Shown here: positions 25,146 to 34,370 of the stretch, piece by piece
Layout: each line of letters opens with the position of its first letter
Position numbering within the stretch: the first letter of the stretch is position 1
Assembly (NCBI GenBank): GCA_947491755.1
Contig: CANLKV010000001.1
Location: forward strand, 496,001 to 560,000
Source of the DNA: an uncultured Nonlabens sp.
Lineage (GTDB): Bacteria; Bacteroidota; Bacteroidia; Flavobacteriales; Flavobacteriaceae
Length of the DNA: 64,000 nucleotides
Direction of reading: 5' to 3'
Program-made: the position numbers and the translations under genes
Notes under the pieces: model-generated
Databases searched by the model: none
The model's input: only the letters and a program-made list of their open reading frames with translations
Told to the model about the DNA's origin: nothing

Positions 25146-25958
25146 ATGGCTAGAAAGATCCCATATTTTATGGTGGATTCATTTGCTAGCGAACCTTTTA
25201 AGGGGAACCCTGCTGGAGTTTGTTTACTGCAAGAATCCCTGCCAGAACACCTCATGCAATCTATCGCTATCGAGATGAATCTGTCAGAGACTGCCTTTGT
25301 CTTGCGCAATGGAGAGCATGTAAGTATTCGCTTCTTTTCTCCCATTATGGAAATTCCATTATGTGGCCATGCAACCCTAGCCAGCGCTAGGGTTTTATTC
25401 TCTCAAGATGATCATTTAGACACTATTGACTTTATAACAAGGTCTGGGGTGAGATTGCAAGCGACACGTAGCGGTGATAAAGTGTCGCTTAAGTTTCCTA
25501 ATTACCGTATCGAGGATCGAGCAGTGCCACAGGCCTTACTTGATGCAATGGGAATCAAGACTATTGAATATGCGGCATATAATCATGAGAATCTAGAATT
25601 GATGATAGAGGTTGCAGATCCAAATGTTCTACGAAATTTGACACCAGATTTTGCAGCAATGAAGGCCTCAATCAATAGTATAAGCGGTGTGGTAGTAACG
25701 GCACCCTCTGCAGATGATCATTTTGATTTTGAGTCTCGTTATTTCTGGCCGTGGAGCGGCGGTAATGAAGATCCAGTGACAGGAGCAACCCACACGTTTT
25801 TGACCCAGTACTGGGCTGACAAATTGGGCAAAAAAAGACTGCGTGCCTTTCAATGCTCCGCACGTACAGGTATTCTAGATCTAGAAGTATTGACAGATCA
25901 ACATATTTTAATCACTGGTGCAGCATCGATAGTGATGGAGGGCATGCTTTTCATTTAA
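25146..25958 (+). CDS. PhzF-family isomerase/epimerase
   Basis: This 270-residue PhzF-like protein has a two-lobed diaminopimelate-epimerase fold. Family landmarks are VDSFASEPFKGNPAGV, the catalytic-Glu segment NLSETAFVLR (Glu about residue 45), FFSPIMEIPLCGHATLA and EDPVTGATH. Substrates of non-phenazine members are mostly unknown, and there is no phenazine gene cluster here. It begins six bases after trhO and is probably co-transcribed. Confidence 0.93.
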   Translation: MARKIPYFMVDSFASEPFKGNPAGVCLLQESLPEHLMQSIAIEMNLSETAFVLRNGEHVSIRFFSPIMEIPLCGHATLASARVLFSQDDHLDTIDFITRSGVRLQATRSGDKVSLKFPNYRIEDRAVPQALLDAMGIKTIEYAAYNHENLELMIEVADPNVLRNLTPDFAAMKASINSISGVVVTAPSADDHFDFESRYFWPWSGGNEDPVTGATHTFLTQYWADKLGKKRLRAFQCSARTGILDLEVLTDQHILITGAASIVMEGMLFI

Positions 25959-25964
25959 TATCGT

Positions 25965-26630
25965 TTACTCACCACCTAGTACTAAGACAAACTCGCCTTT
26001 TGGTTTTTTGTCTGTAAAATAGGTAATCGCCTCCGCGACCGTTCCTCTGTAGTGCTCCTCAAACATTTTTGTAATCTCACGTGAGATGGAGATTTGCCTG
26101 TCGGCGCCGTAATGGGTTTTAAAATCTTCTAGGGTTTTGAGTAATTTATGGGGCGACTCATAGAAGATGATGGTTCTTTTCTCGCTGGCAAGTTCTTTAA
26201 GGCGGGTTTGCCGCCCTTTTTTGACCGGTAAAAAACCCTCAAAAACAAATTTATCAGATGGTAGCCCGCTGCTAGTAAGTGCCGGCACAAAGGCAGTGGC
26301 ACCTGGTAGAGATTCTACCGCTAGGTTTGCAGCGATCACCTTGCGCGCAAGCAAAAACCCAGGATCACTTATTCCAGGGCTGCCAGCATCTGTAATTAAG
26401 GCCATAGTCTCACCACCCTCAATTCTAGCAACAATGGAGTCAGAAATTTTATGCTCGTTGTGCATGTGGTATGATAGCATGGGCGTTTTGATGCCGTAAT
26501 GATTTAATAATTTCCCGCTGGTGCGGGTATCCTCTGCAAGAATCAGGTCTACGCTGCGCAACACATCAACCGCACGGTAAGTGATGTCTGCTAGATTGCC
26601 TATGGGTGTTGGGACCAGATAGAGTTTCAT
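25965..26630 (-). CDS. rsmI: 16S rRNA (cytidine(1402)-2'-O)-methyltransferase
   Basis: RsmI 2'-O-methylates C1402 in the ribosomal P site. The 221 residues match the SAM-dependent tetrapyrrole-methylase fold: LYLVPTPIGNLADIT at the start, LAEDTRTSGKLLNHYGI, LITDAGSPGISDPG and the KRTIIFYESPHKL segment. ATG at 26630 is the right start, just after a TATCTTTG promoter element; a longer reading from 26684 would run across that promoter. Confidence 0.96.
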   Translation of the reverse strand: MKLYLVPTPIGNLADITYRAVDVLRSVDLILAEDTRTSGKLLNHYGIKTPMLSYHMHNEHKISDSIVARIEGGETMALITDAGSPGISDPGFLLARKVIAANLAVESLPGATAFVPALTSSGLPSDKFVFEGFLPVKKGRQTRLKELASEKRTIIFYESPHKLLKTLEDFKTHYGADRQISISREITKMFEEHYRGTVAEAITYFTDKKPKGEFVLVLGGE

Positions 26631-26644
26631 GACTAGATTTTGAA

Positions 26645-26652
26645 CAAAGATA
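26645..26652 (-). promoter_or_regulatory. TAnnTTTG promoter element for rsmI
   Basis: TATCTTTG on the minus strand ends 14 bases before the rsmI ATG, implying a leader of about ten bases. Confidence 0.55.
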
Positions 26653-26712
26653 GCGGAATATGCTACCTTTAAAGAACGGCACAATCGTTGAACTTTGCTT
26701 TAAAATGATCTT

Positions 26713-27204
26713 ATGAAATGGCTCTCTTACCTTTTATTATTTTGTCTCACGACCTCTTGCGCTCAGCCTAAAATAGCCACCACACTCAAAAATTGGGAAG
26801 GCAGAAGGGCGCCATACATGCAGCCGTGGACAGGTGGTATCCCTGGATCTGGCAGTGGGTGGAATCTTTTCCTACCTTTTGGTGCGACTGCTGTGAGTGG
26901 TATTGAAAAGGTGTATTATCGGGAAAAAATAACCAGCATTATTGATTCTATTGCCGGGTCTAATGCGTACGTGATTGCTCGATTTGCTACCGACTTTAAC
27001 CAGCGACCCGATTACAATATGAATAAGGATTTTAAAAAAGAATACGGCAACCCTGCGCCTGATGTTAACAAAGAAAAATTCCCATTTGATTTAAAAGAGG
27101 ATGAGGCTGTGGTCAAAATGATTGTCGACAATGCGCCAGTTTATATAAAAATCGCTGGAATTGAACAGCGATCTGCTCAGGACCTACCGGCGAGGCCACA
27201 ATAA
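26713..27204 (+). CDS. Lipoprotein of unknown function
   Basis: This 163-residue protein has a lipoprotein signal peptide ending at LTTSCAQPK (Cys about residue 17), followed by a Trp/Gly/Pro-rich segment (WEGRRAPYMQPWTGGIPGSGSGWN) split by no obvious motif. I do not recognise a family. It lies twelve bases before another small lipoprotein gene in the same direction. Confidence 0.7.
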   Translation: MKWLSYLLLFCLTTSCAQPKIATTLKNWEGRRAPYMQPWTGGIPGSGSGWNLFLPFGATAVSGIEKVYYREKITSIIDSIAGSNAYVIARFATDFNQRPDYNMNKDFKKEYGNPAPDVNKEKFPFDLKEDEAVVKMIVDNAPVYIKIAGIEQRSAQDLPARPQ

Positions 27205-27215
27205 AAAAGATTTCT

Positions 27216-27716
27216 ATGCTTTTCAAATCAAATCTCTTGCATCGTATAACTTTATTATTTGTAATTACTGCGATAGCTAGCGGCTGCCGTCCATCACTTG
27301 ATGGTCGTATGACTAAAATGACGGGCAACTGGTACCCCTACAGCACTAGCTGCATCTCTAGCGACAACGATGCAATTACAATGATTCAATTGTATGTACC
27401 TGGCGGCGATAGTAACACTATTAGCGCGATGCGTTACAAGGGTATGATTTCTGAAAACATCACCCAGGCGGGCAGTTTTTTGATGGCCACTTATCGTGCT
27501 ACCCAGATAGATAATCAATGGATCAATCTGGATCATGTCGATGTACCTACTACTAAGACAACCATGAAAAGTTTCCCTAGGAAAAATGAGGATGGTGTTG
27601 CAGTTTTACTGCTTACTACATTGAAAAACGGTAAACAACAAAAACGTTTGTATTCTTTTGAACCCGTTGCAGAAAAAGAATGTGATTTTGAGCATCCCTT
27701 GACAAAAAGAAAATAG
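27216..27716 (+). CDS. Lipoprotein of unknown function
   Basis: This 166-residue protein has a lipobox IASGCRPS (Cys about residue 24) and beta-rich body with no catalytic motif. It contains two Cys residues (SCISSD and KECDF) that could pair. It is likely in one transcript with the preceding lipoprotein gene, and the flippase gene follows 48 bases later. Confidence 0.7.
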   Translation: MLFKSNLLHRITLLFVITAIASGCRPSLDGRMTKMTGNWYPYSTSCISSDNDAITMIQLYVPGGDSNTISAMRYKGMISENITQAGSFLMATYRATQIDNQWINLDHVDVPTTKTTMKSFPRKNEDGVAVLLLTTLKNGKQQKRLYSFEPVAEKECDFEHPLTKRK

Positions 27717-27764
27717 CGTTATTTGTGCCCTGCAAAAGCTACTTTTGTCATTTAACTACAGCCA

Positions 27765-29219
27765 TTGAGTTCTATCAACCGCCTTTTTAAGCACACTTTT
27801 ATCTACGGTCTGGCGACGGTTTTGCCCAGATTGCTTACGGTTTTACTTACCCTGCTGCTTACGGAATACCTGCCTAGCAAGACAGCTTTCGGTCAAGTCT
27901 CCATTATTTTTTCATGGATTATTCTAGCAAATGTGTTGCTCACTTATGGTATGGAGACCTCTTTTTTTCGCTTTCGCGAAAGCGAGAATCACAACAAAGT
28001 GACCAGTACGGCATTACTTAGTTTACTAGCGACAACACTCATATTTGCTACCCTTGCCTTTATTAATCTGGATGTGATTGCTAACTGGTCAGGCAAGTCG
28101 GCAGAATATTGGAAATGGGTGATCGGTATTTTGTCTTTTGATACACTCATGGTAATTCCATTTGCCCAGATGAGGGCAAAAGGTCAGGCGATGAAATATG
28201 CAGTCATAAAAATGGTCAATGTAATTTTATCGGTTGGGATGACGGCAGTTTTCTTGATTTGGTTGCCTGATTTACCTGCAATAGCTCAATATTTACCGGC
28301 TGATAAAGTAGAATTGTACTTTATCGCTTTGATGGCAGCAAGCGCTTTTACACTGCTGGTAGTCGGTAAAATCTACTTGCGCAAGTGGGAGTTTGACGCT
28401 GTACTGTGGCGTAAAATGCTGCACTATGGTTTGCCTATTCTTATTGCGGGAATCGCCTTTGCAATTAATGAAACTTTTGATAAAATACTACTTGAATGGC
28501 TGTTGGTTGACGATGCTACCGCTCAAGTTGGTGTGTATACTGCATGCTATAGGGTTGCAGTAGGGATGACACTTTTTGCCACAGCGTTCAAGTTAGGAAT
28601 TGAGCCCTTCTTTTTTAGTGAGTCGCAAAGCAAAAACGCGACCACTACCTATGCCATGATTACCAAAATGTTTGTAGTGCTAGGTTCCGTCGCATTAGTC
28701 ACTTATACCGTATTCATTGATGTTATCAAACGCGTTATCATAGCCGAAGAATACTGGGAGGCCCTAGATATTGTACCTGTTGTTCTGGTGGCTTATCTAT
28801 TTTTCGGGATTTATCAGACGCTTTCTGTCTGGTATAAAGTTACAGACCGTACTCGTTACGGTGCATGGATTTCCGTATTTGGAGCAGTGATTACCATTGG
28901 ATTCAATATCTGGCTTATTCCCATTATAGGTTATATGGCTAGTGCATTGACTACTTGCGCGGCATACGGATTTATGATGGTATTTTCTTATGCGTTAGGG
29001 CAAAAGCATTATCCCATCCCTTATGATGTAAAAAATATGCTATTATATCTTTTTATCTCTATTGCAGCCACGAGCTTTTTCTTTTATGGTATAAGAGAAT
29101 ATTACGGTGCTAGTACGTGGCAGATGTACGCTAGCGGTACGTTGCTCGCTGTAACGGTCGCTGTATTTATTGTTGCCCGTGAAAAAAACTTTATAAAATC
29201 ATTACTTAAAAAATCATGA
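27765..29219 (+). CDS. Polysaccharide flippase (oligosaccharide flippase/MATE-like family)
   Basis: This 484-residue protein with about 14 membrane segments resembles Wzx-type flippases that move lipid-linked sugars across the inner membrane. It starts with the family-like [21 protein letters not shown]. The start codon is TTG at 27765: an in-frame stop at 27753 and no ATG before the second helix leave no alternative. The palindrome at 27967-27985 is translated as FRFRESE in a loop. The dut gene overlaps its end by four bases. Confidence 0.88.
   Translation: MSSINRLFKHTFIYGLATVLPRLLTVLLTLLLTEYLPSKTAFGQVSIIFSWIILANVLLTYGMETSFFRFRESENHNKVTSTALLSLLATTLIFATLAFINLDVIANWSGKSAEYWKWVIGILSFDTLMVIPFAQMRAKGQAMKYAVIKMVNVILSVGMTAVFLIWLPDLPAIAQYLPADKVELYFIALMAASAFTLLVVGKIYLRKWEFDAVLWRKMLHYGLPILIAGIAFAINETFDKILLEWLLVDDATAQVGVYTACYRVAVGMTLFATAFKLGIEPFFFSESQSKNATTTYAMITKMFVVLGSVALVTYTVFIDVIKRVIIAEEYWEALDIVPVVLVAYLFFGIYQTLSVWYKVTDRTRYGAWISVFGAVITIGFNIWLIPIIGYMASALTTCAAYGFMMVFSYALGQKHYPIPYDVKNMLLYLFISIAATSFFFYGIREYYGASTWQMYASGTLLAVTVAVFIVAREKNFIKSLLKKS
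27967..27985. repeat. Palindromic element inside the flippase gene (RFRES frame)
   Basis: TTCGCTTTCGCGAAAGCGA is read as FRFRESE in the loop after the second membrane helix of the flippase. Confidence 0.95.
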
Positions 29220-29650
29220 CCGTAAAAATCATCAACAAATCGGCTCACGAATTGCCAGCTTATGAGACTGTTGGCAGTGCAGGAATGGACATACGCGCAT
29301 CAATTCAAGAGCCTATTACATTAAAACCACTGGAACGAGCCATTGTAAAAACAGGTCTTTTTATAGAGCTTCCTGTAGGAACTGAAGCTCAAGTGCGCCC
29401 ACGTAGCGGTCTAGCAGCCAAAAAAGGAATCACCGTACTCAACGCACCAGGCACTATCGATGCAGACTATCGTGGTGAGATAGGGGTGATTTTGGTGAAT
29501 TTATCTAACGAAGATTTTACGGTAGAAAACGGCGAGCGCATCGCACAACTGGTCATTGCCAGACATGAGCAACCGCAATGGGAAGAAGTTGAAGTGCTTA
29601 GTGATACTGCTCGTGGTACTGGAGGTTTCGGCAGCACGGGTGTGAAGTAG
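29216..29650 (+). CDS. dut: dUTP diphosphatase
   Basis: This trimeric dUTPase hydrolyses dUTP to dUMP, keeping uracil out of DNA. The 144 residues show the five conserved motifs: [37 protein letters not shown] and the C-terminal [14 protein letters not shown] overlap couples it to the flippase gene. In flavobacterial relatives the nucleotidyltransferase gene usually follows at once (recalled pattern); here it is 1.5 kb away. Confidence 0.97.
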   Translation: MTVKIINKSAHELPAYETVGSAGMDIRASIQEPITLKPLERAIVKTGLFIELPVGTEAQVRPRSGLAAKKGITVLNAPGTIDADYRGEIGVILVNLSNEDFTVENGERIAQLVIARHEQPQWEEVEVLSDTARGTGGFGSTGVK

Positions 29651-29916
29651 GCAAATAGCAGACATAAATGTTTTTACTAAAAAATCTATCAAATACACAA
29701 TAAAAACGTTGAACGGTTTTATGAGTAGCTCATAGAAGAATCGAGTTGTACGTGTACTTCTACTTTAAAAATCAAACTCGTCCCCAATAAAATCTATTAA
29801 CCGATGTTAAATATAAAAAAGGAGTCTGTTGATATTTAAGGCTTTAAGAGATGAAGTAACAGTGATTTGACTCCAATTTTTTGCTCAAATTTTATATTTG
29901 TGCAAAGATTTATGTC

Positions 29917-30735
29917 ATGAGAAGGTTTATTTTCTTAATGCTATTGATTTCTGGAATTAATTTCTCTCCAGCACAGGTGGGGATCAACACTTCTACACCG
30001 CATCCCTCTGCCATGTTGGATATTGAAAGTTCTGATTCTGGTGTTTTAATACCTAGGATTGCATTAACCAGTCCTAGCGACAACACTACTATCAGCGCGG
30101 GAAATACGGAGTCCCTATTAGTTTACAACACGTCTACTAACGGAGGAATGAGCCCAGGATTTTATTACTGGGATAAAAATGAGGTCTGGATTAGAATTCA
30201 AACAAGTAATGATATAGAAAAACCGTATGTAACTGGAGATTTAAAACATAGTTTTCAAACGGCAGATCATCAAGGGTGGTATTTATTAAACGGTAGGGAA
30301 TTGAGCTCCTTGCCGGTCAATGCAAGGGATGCAGCAAATAGCCTAGGCCTATCATCTAATTTACCTGATGCAGCTAATAGAGTATTAAAAGCAAAAATGG
30401 GAAGTGAAAACATAGGTTCTACCACCGGTAACAATACGATTACATTAAAAGCAAATAACATTCCAGAGGTTACAGGTACAACTAGTACTAATGGTGCGCA
30501 CCGTCATAGGTCGACAGATCGTGGAGATACATTTGAAGTATTAGACGAGATACAACGTAGTCTTTTTGGTGGATCTACAGTATTAAATGATGGAACGAGT
30601 ACAACAAACCCACAGTTGACCTCGCTTGCAGGCAATCATAACCATACGGTCACTGTAGGAAATGCAACCCCAGCGGCCATTGACAACACCCCTGCGAGTC
30701 TCGTTACTAACGTATTTATTTATCTGGGGGACTAA
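29917..30735 (+). CDS. Secreted tail-collar-like protein
   Basis: This 272-residue protein starts with a signal peptide (RRFIFLMLLISGINFSPAQ). The N-terminal half (VGINTSTPHPSAMLDIESS, RIALTS, GFYYWDKNEVWIRI) is a type seen in Bacteroidota secreted fibre-like proteins. The C-terminal half has His-rich HRHRS and NHNHTV segments and ends ATPAAIDNTPASLVTNVFIYLGD, recalling phage tail-collar/microcystin-dependent-protein domains. No phage genes are near. Start is ATG 29917; it lies in an accessory-looking stretch between dut and the nucleotidyltransferase. The role is unknown. Confidence 0.7.
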   Translation: MRRFIFLMLLISGINFSPAQVGINTSTPHPSAMLDIESSDSGVLIPRIALTSPSDNTTISAGNTESLLVYNTSTNGGMSPGFYYWDKNEVWIRIQTSNDIEKPYVTGDLKHSFQTADHQGWYLLNGRELSSLPVNARDAANSLGLSSNLPDAANRVLKAKMGSENIGSTTGNNTITLKANNIPEVTGTTSTNGAHRHRSTDRGDTFEVLDEIQRSLFGGSTVLNDGTSTTNPQLTSLAGNHNHTVTVGNATPAAIDNTPASLVTNVFIYLGD

Positions 30736-31214
30736 TTATATACCTACAAATAATATCGAGTGTCTTTTTCTAATCTTCTCAGAATTTGTAGTTGGTAGCT
30801 TATTTGACTAGCTCATAGTGGGCATTTATTTTTCTGCGGGAGGTGCAGATGCTTTATAAGGCCCTAGTTTTATCTTTATATAATTGGAAACAACTGCGTC
30901 TAAGGTTAGAACAAGTCCTTAATAAGTCACATGTATTTGTAATAGCTTCTTACATTTGGATAAGCTCGGCTTTGGTCTTTAGTTGAAAAAAATCAATTTG
31001 CATTTGAAATAATAAATATCACATCGTGCAACAGTAAAAGGCGTTAGTCAAAAACAATCCAGGGTGTGGCATCTATTAATTTGCAGAAAACAGAAAGAAA
31101 ACTTAATGGCAACTGATTGCTGGTGCCATTTCTATATGCTAGCATCAATCTATGTAAATTTGTGATCAGTTCTTGAAATAAAAATCAGATTTCCACCTGC
31201 GTGGAAAAGTGCCT
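30736..31214. other. 479-bp gap without a supported gene
   Basis: This A/T-rich stretch lies between the secreted protein and the nucleotidyltransferase gene. No long ORF, tRNA, palindrome copy or convincing terminator was found. It may hold remnants of a decayed gene or insertion, but I could not align it to anything. Confidence 0.5.
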
Positions 31215-32231
31215 ATGAAAATCATCGTACCCATGGCCGGTCGCGGCTCCAGATTAAGACCTCACTCACTCACGGTTCCTAAGCCTTTGATTCCCATTGC
31301 TAATAAACCCATCGTCCATAGATTGGTGCGTGACATTGCGCGTATTTTAAGCGAGCCGGTAGAAGAGATCGCTTTTATATTGGGAGATTCAGCTTTTTTT
31401 GGTGATGAGGTTGTCAAGAGTCTAGAAGAACTGGCTGAAAGCCTAGGCGCCAAAGCCAGCATCTATCGCCAGCTAGAGCCACTAGGGACAGGGCATGCCA
31501 TTATGTGTGCAGAGCCATCACTTTCAGGTCCTGCCGTGGTAGCCTATGCAGATACGTTGATTCGAGCCGACTTTCAACTGGATCCAGCGGCAGATGCCGT
31601 GATCTGGACTAAAGAAGTGGACCAGCCAGAAGCCTATGGCGTGGTAAAACTCAACGATAAAGAAGAAATTATTGAGCTGGTAGAAAAGCCTAAAGAATTT
31701 GTCAGCAATCAAGCGGTGATCGGGATCTATTACTTCAAGGAAATTGCAGACCTTAAAAATGAATTGCAATACGTGATAGACAACGAGATCATCAATGGTG
31801 GCGAGTACCAGATCAATGATGGTATCAAGCGATTGATGGCCAGCGGCAAGATTTTTAAAACAGGTACGGTAGATGAGTGGATGGATTGTGGCAACAAGAA
31901 TGTAGCCATTGATACCAATACTCGTATCATGAAATTTATGGTTCACGATGATAGTGAGGAGCTACACACCACCGCCAGCATAAATAACAGCACTATCATA
32001 CAGCCGTGTGTCATAGCAGATGATGTGGTATTAAATAACAGCACGATTGGGCCCCATGTAAGCATAGGAGCGGGTTCCATTATTAACGACAGTACAATTA
32101 GCAATAGTTTAATCCAGACGCAGTGCTCGATTAGCAATGCACAACTGGACCAGGCAATGATAGGTAATCATGTGCGTTATGATGGTAAGTTCAAGCAAAT
32201 AAGTATAGGCGATTATAGCGTCTTGGAATGA
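31215..32231 (+). CDS. Sugar nucleotidyltransferase (glucose-1-phosphate thymidylyltransferase-like)
   Basis: The N-terminal nucleotidyltransferase domain has the signature PMAGRGSRLRPHSLTVPKPL and downstream DTLIRADF and EVDQPEAYGVVKL segments that bind NTP and sugar phosphate. The C-terminal third is a left-handed beta-helix with hexapeptide-like repeats (NNSTIIQPCVIADDVVLNNS). This fits enzymes making NDP-sugars for surface glycans. Start is ATG 31215. It leads a run of genes including the TPR, DUF4292 and EnvC-like genes. Confidence 0.88.
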   Translation: MKIIVPMAGRGSRLRPHSLTVPKPLIPIANKPIVHRLVRDIARILSEPVEEIAFILGDSAFFGDEVVKSLEELAESLGAKASIYRQLEPLGTGHAIMCAEPSLSGPAVVAYADTLIRADFQLDPAADAVIWTKEVDQPEAYGVVKLNDKEEIIELVEKPKEFVSNQAVIGIYYFKEIADLKNELQYVIDNEIINGGEYQINDGIKRLMASGKIFKTGTVDEWMDCGNKNVAIDTNTRIMKFMVHDDSEELHTTASINNSTIIQPCVIADDVVLNNSTIGPHVSIGAGSIINDSTISNSLIQTQCSISNAQLDQAMIGNHVRYDGKFKQISIGDYSVLE

Positions 32232-32250
32232 TAGTTGAACCTTTTATCTT

Positions 32251-33609
32251 ATGAAAAACTTCTTGTATGTAGCGCTGTGCCTCGCACTCTCGATAGTACA
32301 CGGGCAGGAACAGGTTGCCGCTGTAGAGGTTAATCAAGATGATCTGGGCAATGTTTCTAGCGATTTTAAGGAAAACTTTTTTGATGCATTATCAGAAAAA
32401 GCAAGAGAGAATTACGATCGCGCTATAGAAAAATTATTGATCTGTGAGCGGCTCGAGCCTGATAATGCAGCCGTACAGTTTGAGCTTGCAAAGAATTATA
32501 TGGCGAGTAACGCTTTCGCGAAAGCGGAAACCCATCTACTCACAGCAATAAATATCGCCGGCGATCGCGAGTGGCTGCTAGACACCTTGTATGAGGTTTA
32601 TAACCAGCAGCAACAGTACGATAAGGCAGTGGTGATCCTGGAAAAACTAGCGGTAATCAATGATCAATATGAGGAATTATTGCCAGCAGCCTATATGCGT
32701 AATGATAATCCTGATAAGGCCCTGGAAATACTCACTATACTGGATCGTAAATTGGGCAAAAGTGACCGGCGCACAGCTTTTAGGAATCAGTTGGAACGCA
32801 AGGAACGGCGAGAAACAATAGTCAATAATAATCTGGAAGAATTTGAAAAACAGCTAGAGACAGATCCAAAAAATGAGCAACTCTATATTCAGCTTATTTA
32901 CGGGTACAGCCGCCTGGATAATCAAGAAAAAACACTAGAACTGGCAGAAAAGCTTTCTGTAGAATTGCCTGATAGTGATAAACCCCACCTGGCACTGTAT
33001 AAAATTTATCTAGATAAGGGCGATCAAGAGAACGGGATCAATAGTCTTACAAGAGTGCTAGAGTCTCGCCAGCTAGATGTAGATTCAAAAGTGGATGCAT
33101 TGCAAGATTTTGTGCAACTGGCATCTGTAGACAGTACTTTGCAACACCGTATAGAACCAGTAATTTTGAGTTTTGCCTCTACTGTTGAAGATATTGAGGC
33201 CTTTAAGACACTAGGCGATGTTTTCAAAGATCAAAAACTACTATTTTCTGCGCTCAAATTTTATGAATTAGGTATGGAATTAAATGATCAGGATTTTGAA
33301 CTTATAAAGAAATCAGCTTTACTTTACCTAGATACAGGAGCTTTTCAAAAAGCCGCTGATTTATCTGGTAATGCGCTGGTAAGTTTTCCTACACAGCCTT
33401 TACTTTATTTAATAAATGGGGCCGCACACAATCAACTAGAAGATTATAAACAGGCGGTACAACAATTAGAGGCTGGGTTGTCTTATGTGCTGGATGAGCC
33501 TCAATTAGAACGCGATTTATATAATCAGCTGGCGCTGGCCTATGAAAAGCTAGGTGATACAAAAAAGGCAGCAAATGCCAGACAACGAGCTGTAGAAACA
33601 GCTAATTAA
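32251..33609 (+). CDS. Secreted tetratricopeptide-repeat protein
   Basis: This 452-residue protein has a signal peptide (about residues 1-19, ending HGQ) and TPR-type helical pairs throughout (DRAIEKLLICERLEPDNAAV, AKAETHLLTAINIAGD, QAVQQLEAGLSYVLDEPQ). The palindrome at 32511-32526 is read as AFAKA at a repeat position. It sits 19 bases after the nucleotidyltransferase and eight bases before the DUF4292 lipoprotein gene, which suggests an envelope role. The precise function is unknown. Confidence 0.85.
   Translation: MKNFLYVALCLALSIVHGQEQVAAVEVNQDDLGNVSSDFKENFFDALSEKARENYDRAIEKLLICERLEPDNAAVQFELAKNYMASNAFAKAETHLLTAINIAGDREWLLDTLYEVYNQQQQYDKAVVILEKLAVINDQYEELLPAAYMRNDNPDKALEILTILDRKLGKSDRRTAFRNQLERKERRETIVNNNLEEFEKQLETDPKNEQLYIQLIYGYSRLDNQEKTLELAEKLSVELPDSDKPHLALYKIYLDKGDQENGINSLTRVLESRQLDVDSKVDALQDFVQLASVDSTLQHRIEPVILSFASTVEDIEAFKTLGDVFKDQKLLFSALKFYELGMELNDQDFELIKKSALLYLDTGAFQKAADLSGNALVSFPTQPLLYLINGAAHNQLEDYKQAVQQLEAGLSYVLDEPQLERDLYNQLALAYEKLGDTKKAANARQRAVETAN
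32511..32526. repeat. Palindromic element inside the TPR gene (AFAKA frame)
   Basis: CGCTTTCGCGAAAGCG is read as NAFAKAE, where Ala and Lys fit a TPR helix. Confidence 0.95.
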
Positions 33610-33617
33610 TTAGGAGA

Positions 33618-34370
33618 ATGATAAAAAGAATTTTAGGTTGTGCGATTGCTATAATGCTTATTTCTTGTGGGGGCTCTCAAAAGGCTGCAGAAAAGGCCGT
33701 TGCAACTGCTGCCAAGGCTAAAGTTATTAAAGCACATCAGATTGCTGGAATCGATTTTACCACCATGCAATCCCGCATGGCAGTCAACTATCAGGATGAA
33801 AACAGATCACAAGCCGTGACACTTGATTTGCGTGTGGAGAAAGGCAAGCACATCTGGATGAGTTATCGTTTCTTAGGAGCTACGTTTGCTAAAGCCTCTA
33901 TAACTCCAGAGCGTGTGCAGTTTTATGAAAAGTTGAATAAACGCTCTTTTGACGGAGACTTTTCTCTGGTATCCCAGTTTTTAGGAGAAGAACTTAATTA
34001 CCAGCAATTGGAAAATTTGCTACTAGGTCAGGCCATAGAACCACTTAACGATTTGGATTTTGCTATAGTTGATAATAAATACCAGTTTAAAGGCGGTGGG
34101 TTAGTGGCTCGATTGTTTAATCTAAGACCTTCGGACTTTAAGTTAGCACAGCAATCTATTATTAAACCTTCAGAAAATAGTACGCTCGATATTAAATATT
34201 TAGAATATCAAGAAGTAGAGGGTAGAATCTTGCCTGCTGCTATAATGATCAATGCAAACGTACAAGGTAAGCTTGTGCAAGTGGATGTAAATCTAGAGAA
34301 GGTAGAATTTGATCAAGATGTGAGTTTTCCTTTTAATTTGCCTTCTGGCTATACACCTATGGAACTATAA
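33618..34370 (+). CDS. DUF4292 lipoprotein (LolB-like fold expected)
   Basis: This 250-residue lipoprotein has a lipobox at MLISCGGS and the DUF4292 features: a basic Ala/Lys-rich stretch after the Cys, FTTMQSRMAVNYQDENRSQ, KHIWMSYRFLGATFAKA and the later EVEGRILPA. The family is predicted to resemble LolB/LolA lipoprotein carriers. A TAGGAG sequence precedes the ATG. The EnvC-like gene starts on the last base of its stop codon, so the two are coupled. Confidence 0.88.
   Translation: MIKRILGCAIAIMLISCGGSQKAAEKAVATAAKAKVIKAHQIAGIDFTTMQSRMAVNYQDENRSQAVTLDLRVEKGKHIWMSYRFLGATFAKASITPERVQFYEKLNKRSFDGDFSLVSQFLGEELNYQQLENLLLGQAIEPLNDLDFAIVDNKYQFKGGGLVARLFNLRPSDFKLAQQSIIKPSENSTLDIKYLEYQEVEGRILPAAIMINANVQGKLVQVDVNLEKVEFDQDVSFPFNLPSGYTPMEL

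Noticed and set aside
26167..26499. A 110-residue frame opposite rsmI
   Set aside because: It is antisense to a well-supported gene; composition is that of a shadow frame.
29917..30735. Evidence of a prophage around the collar-like protein
   Set aside because: There is no integrase, capsid, terminase or other phage gene nearby, so only the domain resemblance remains.
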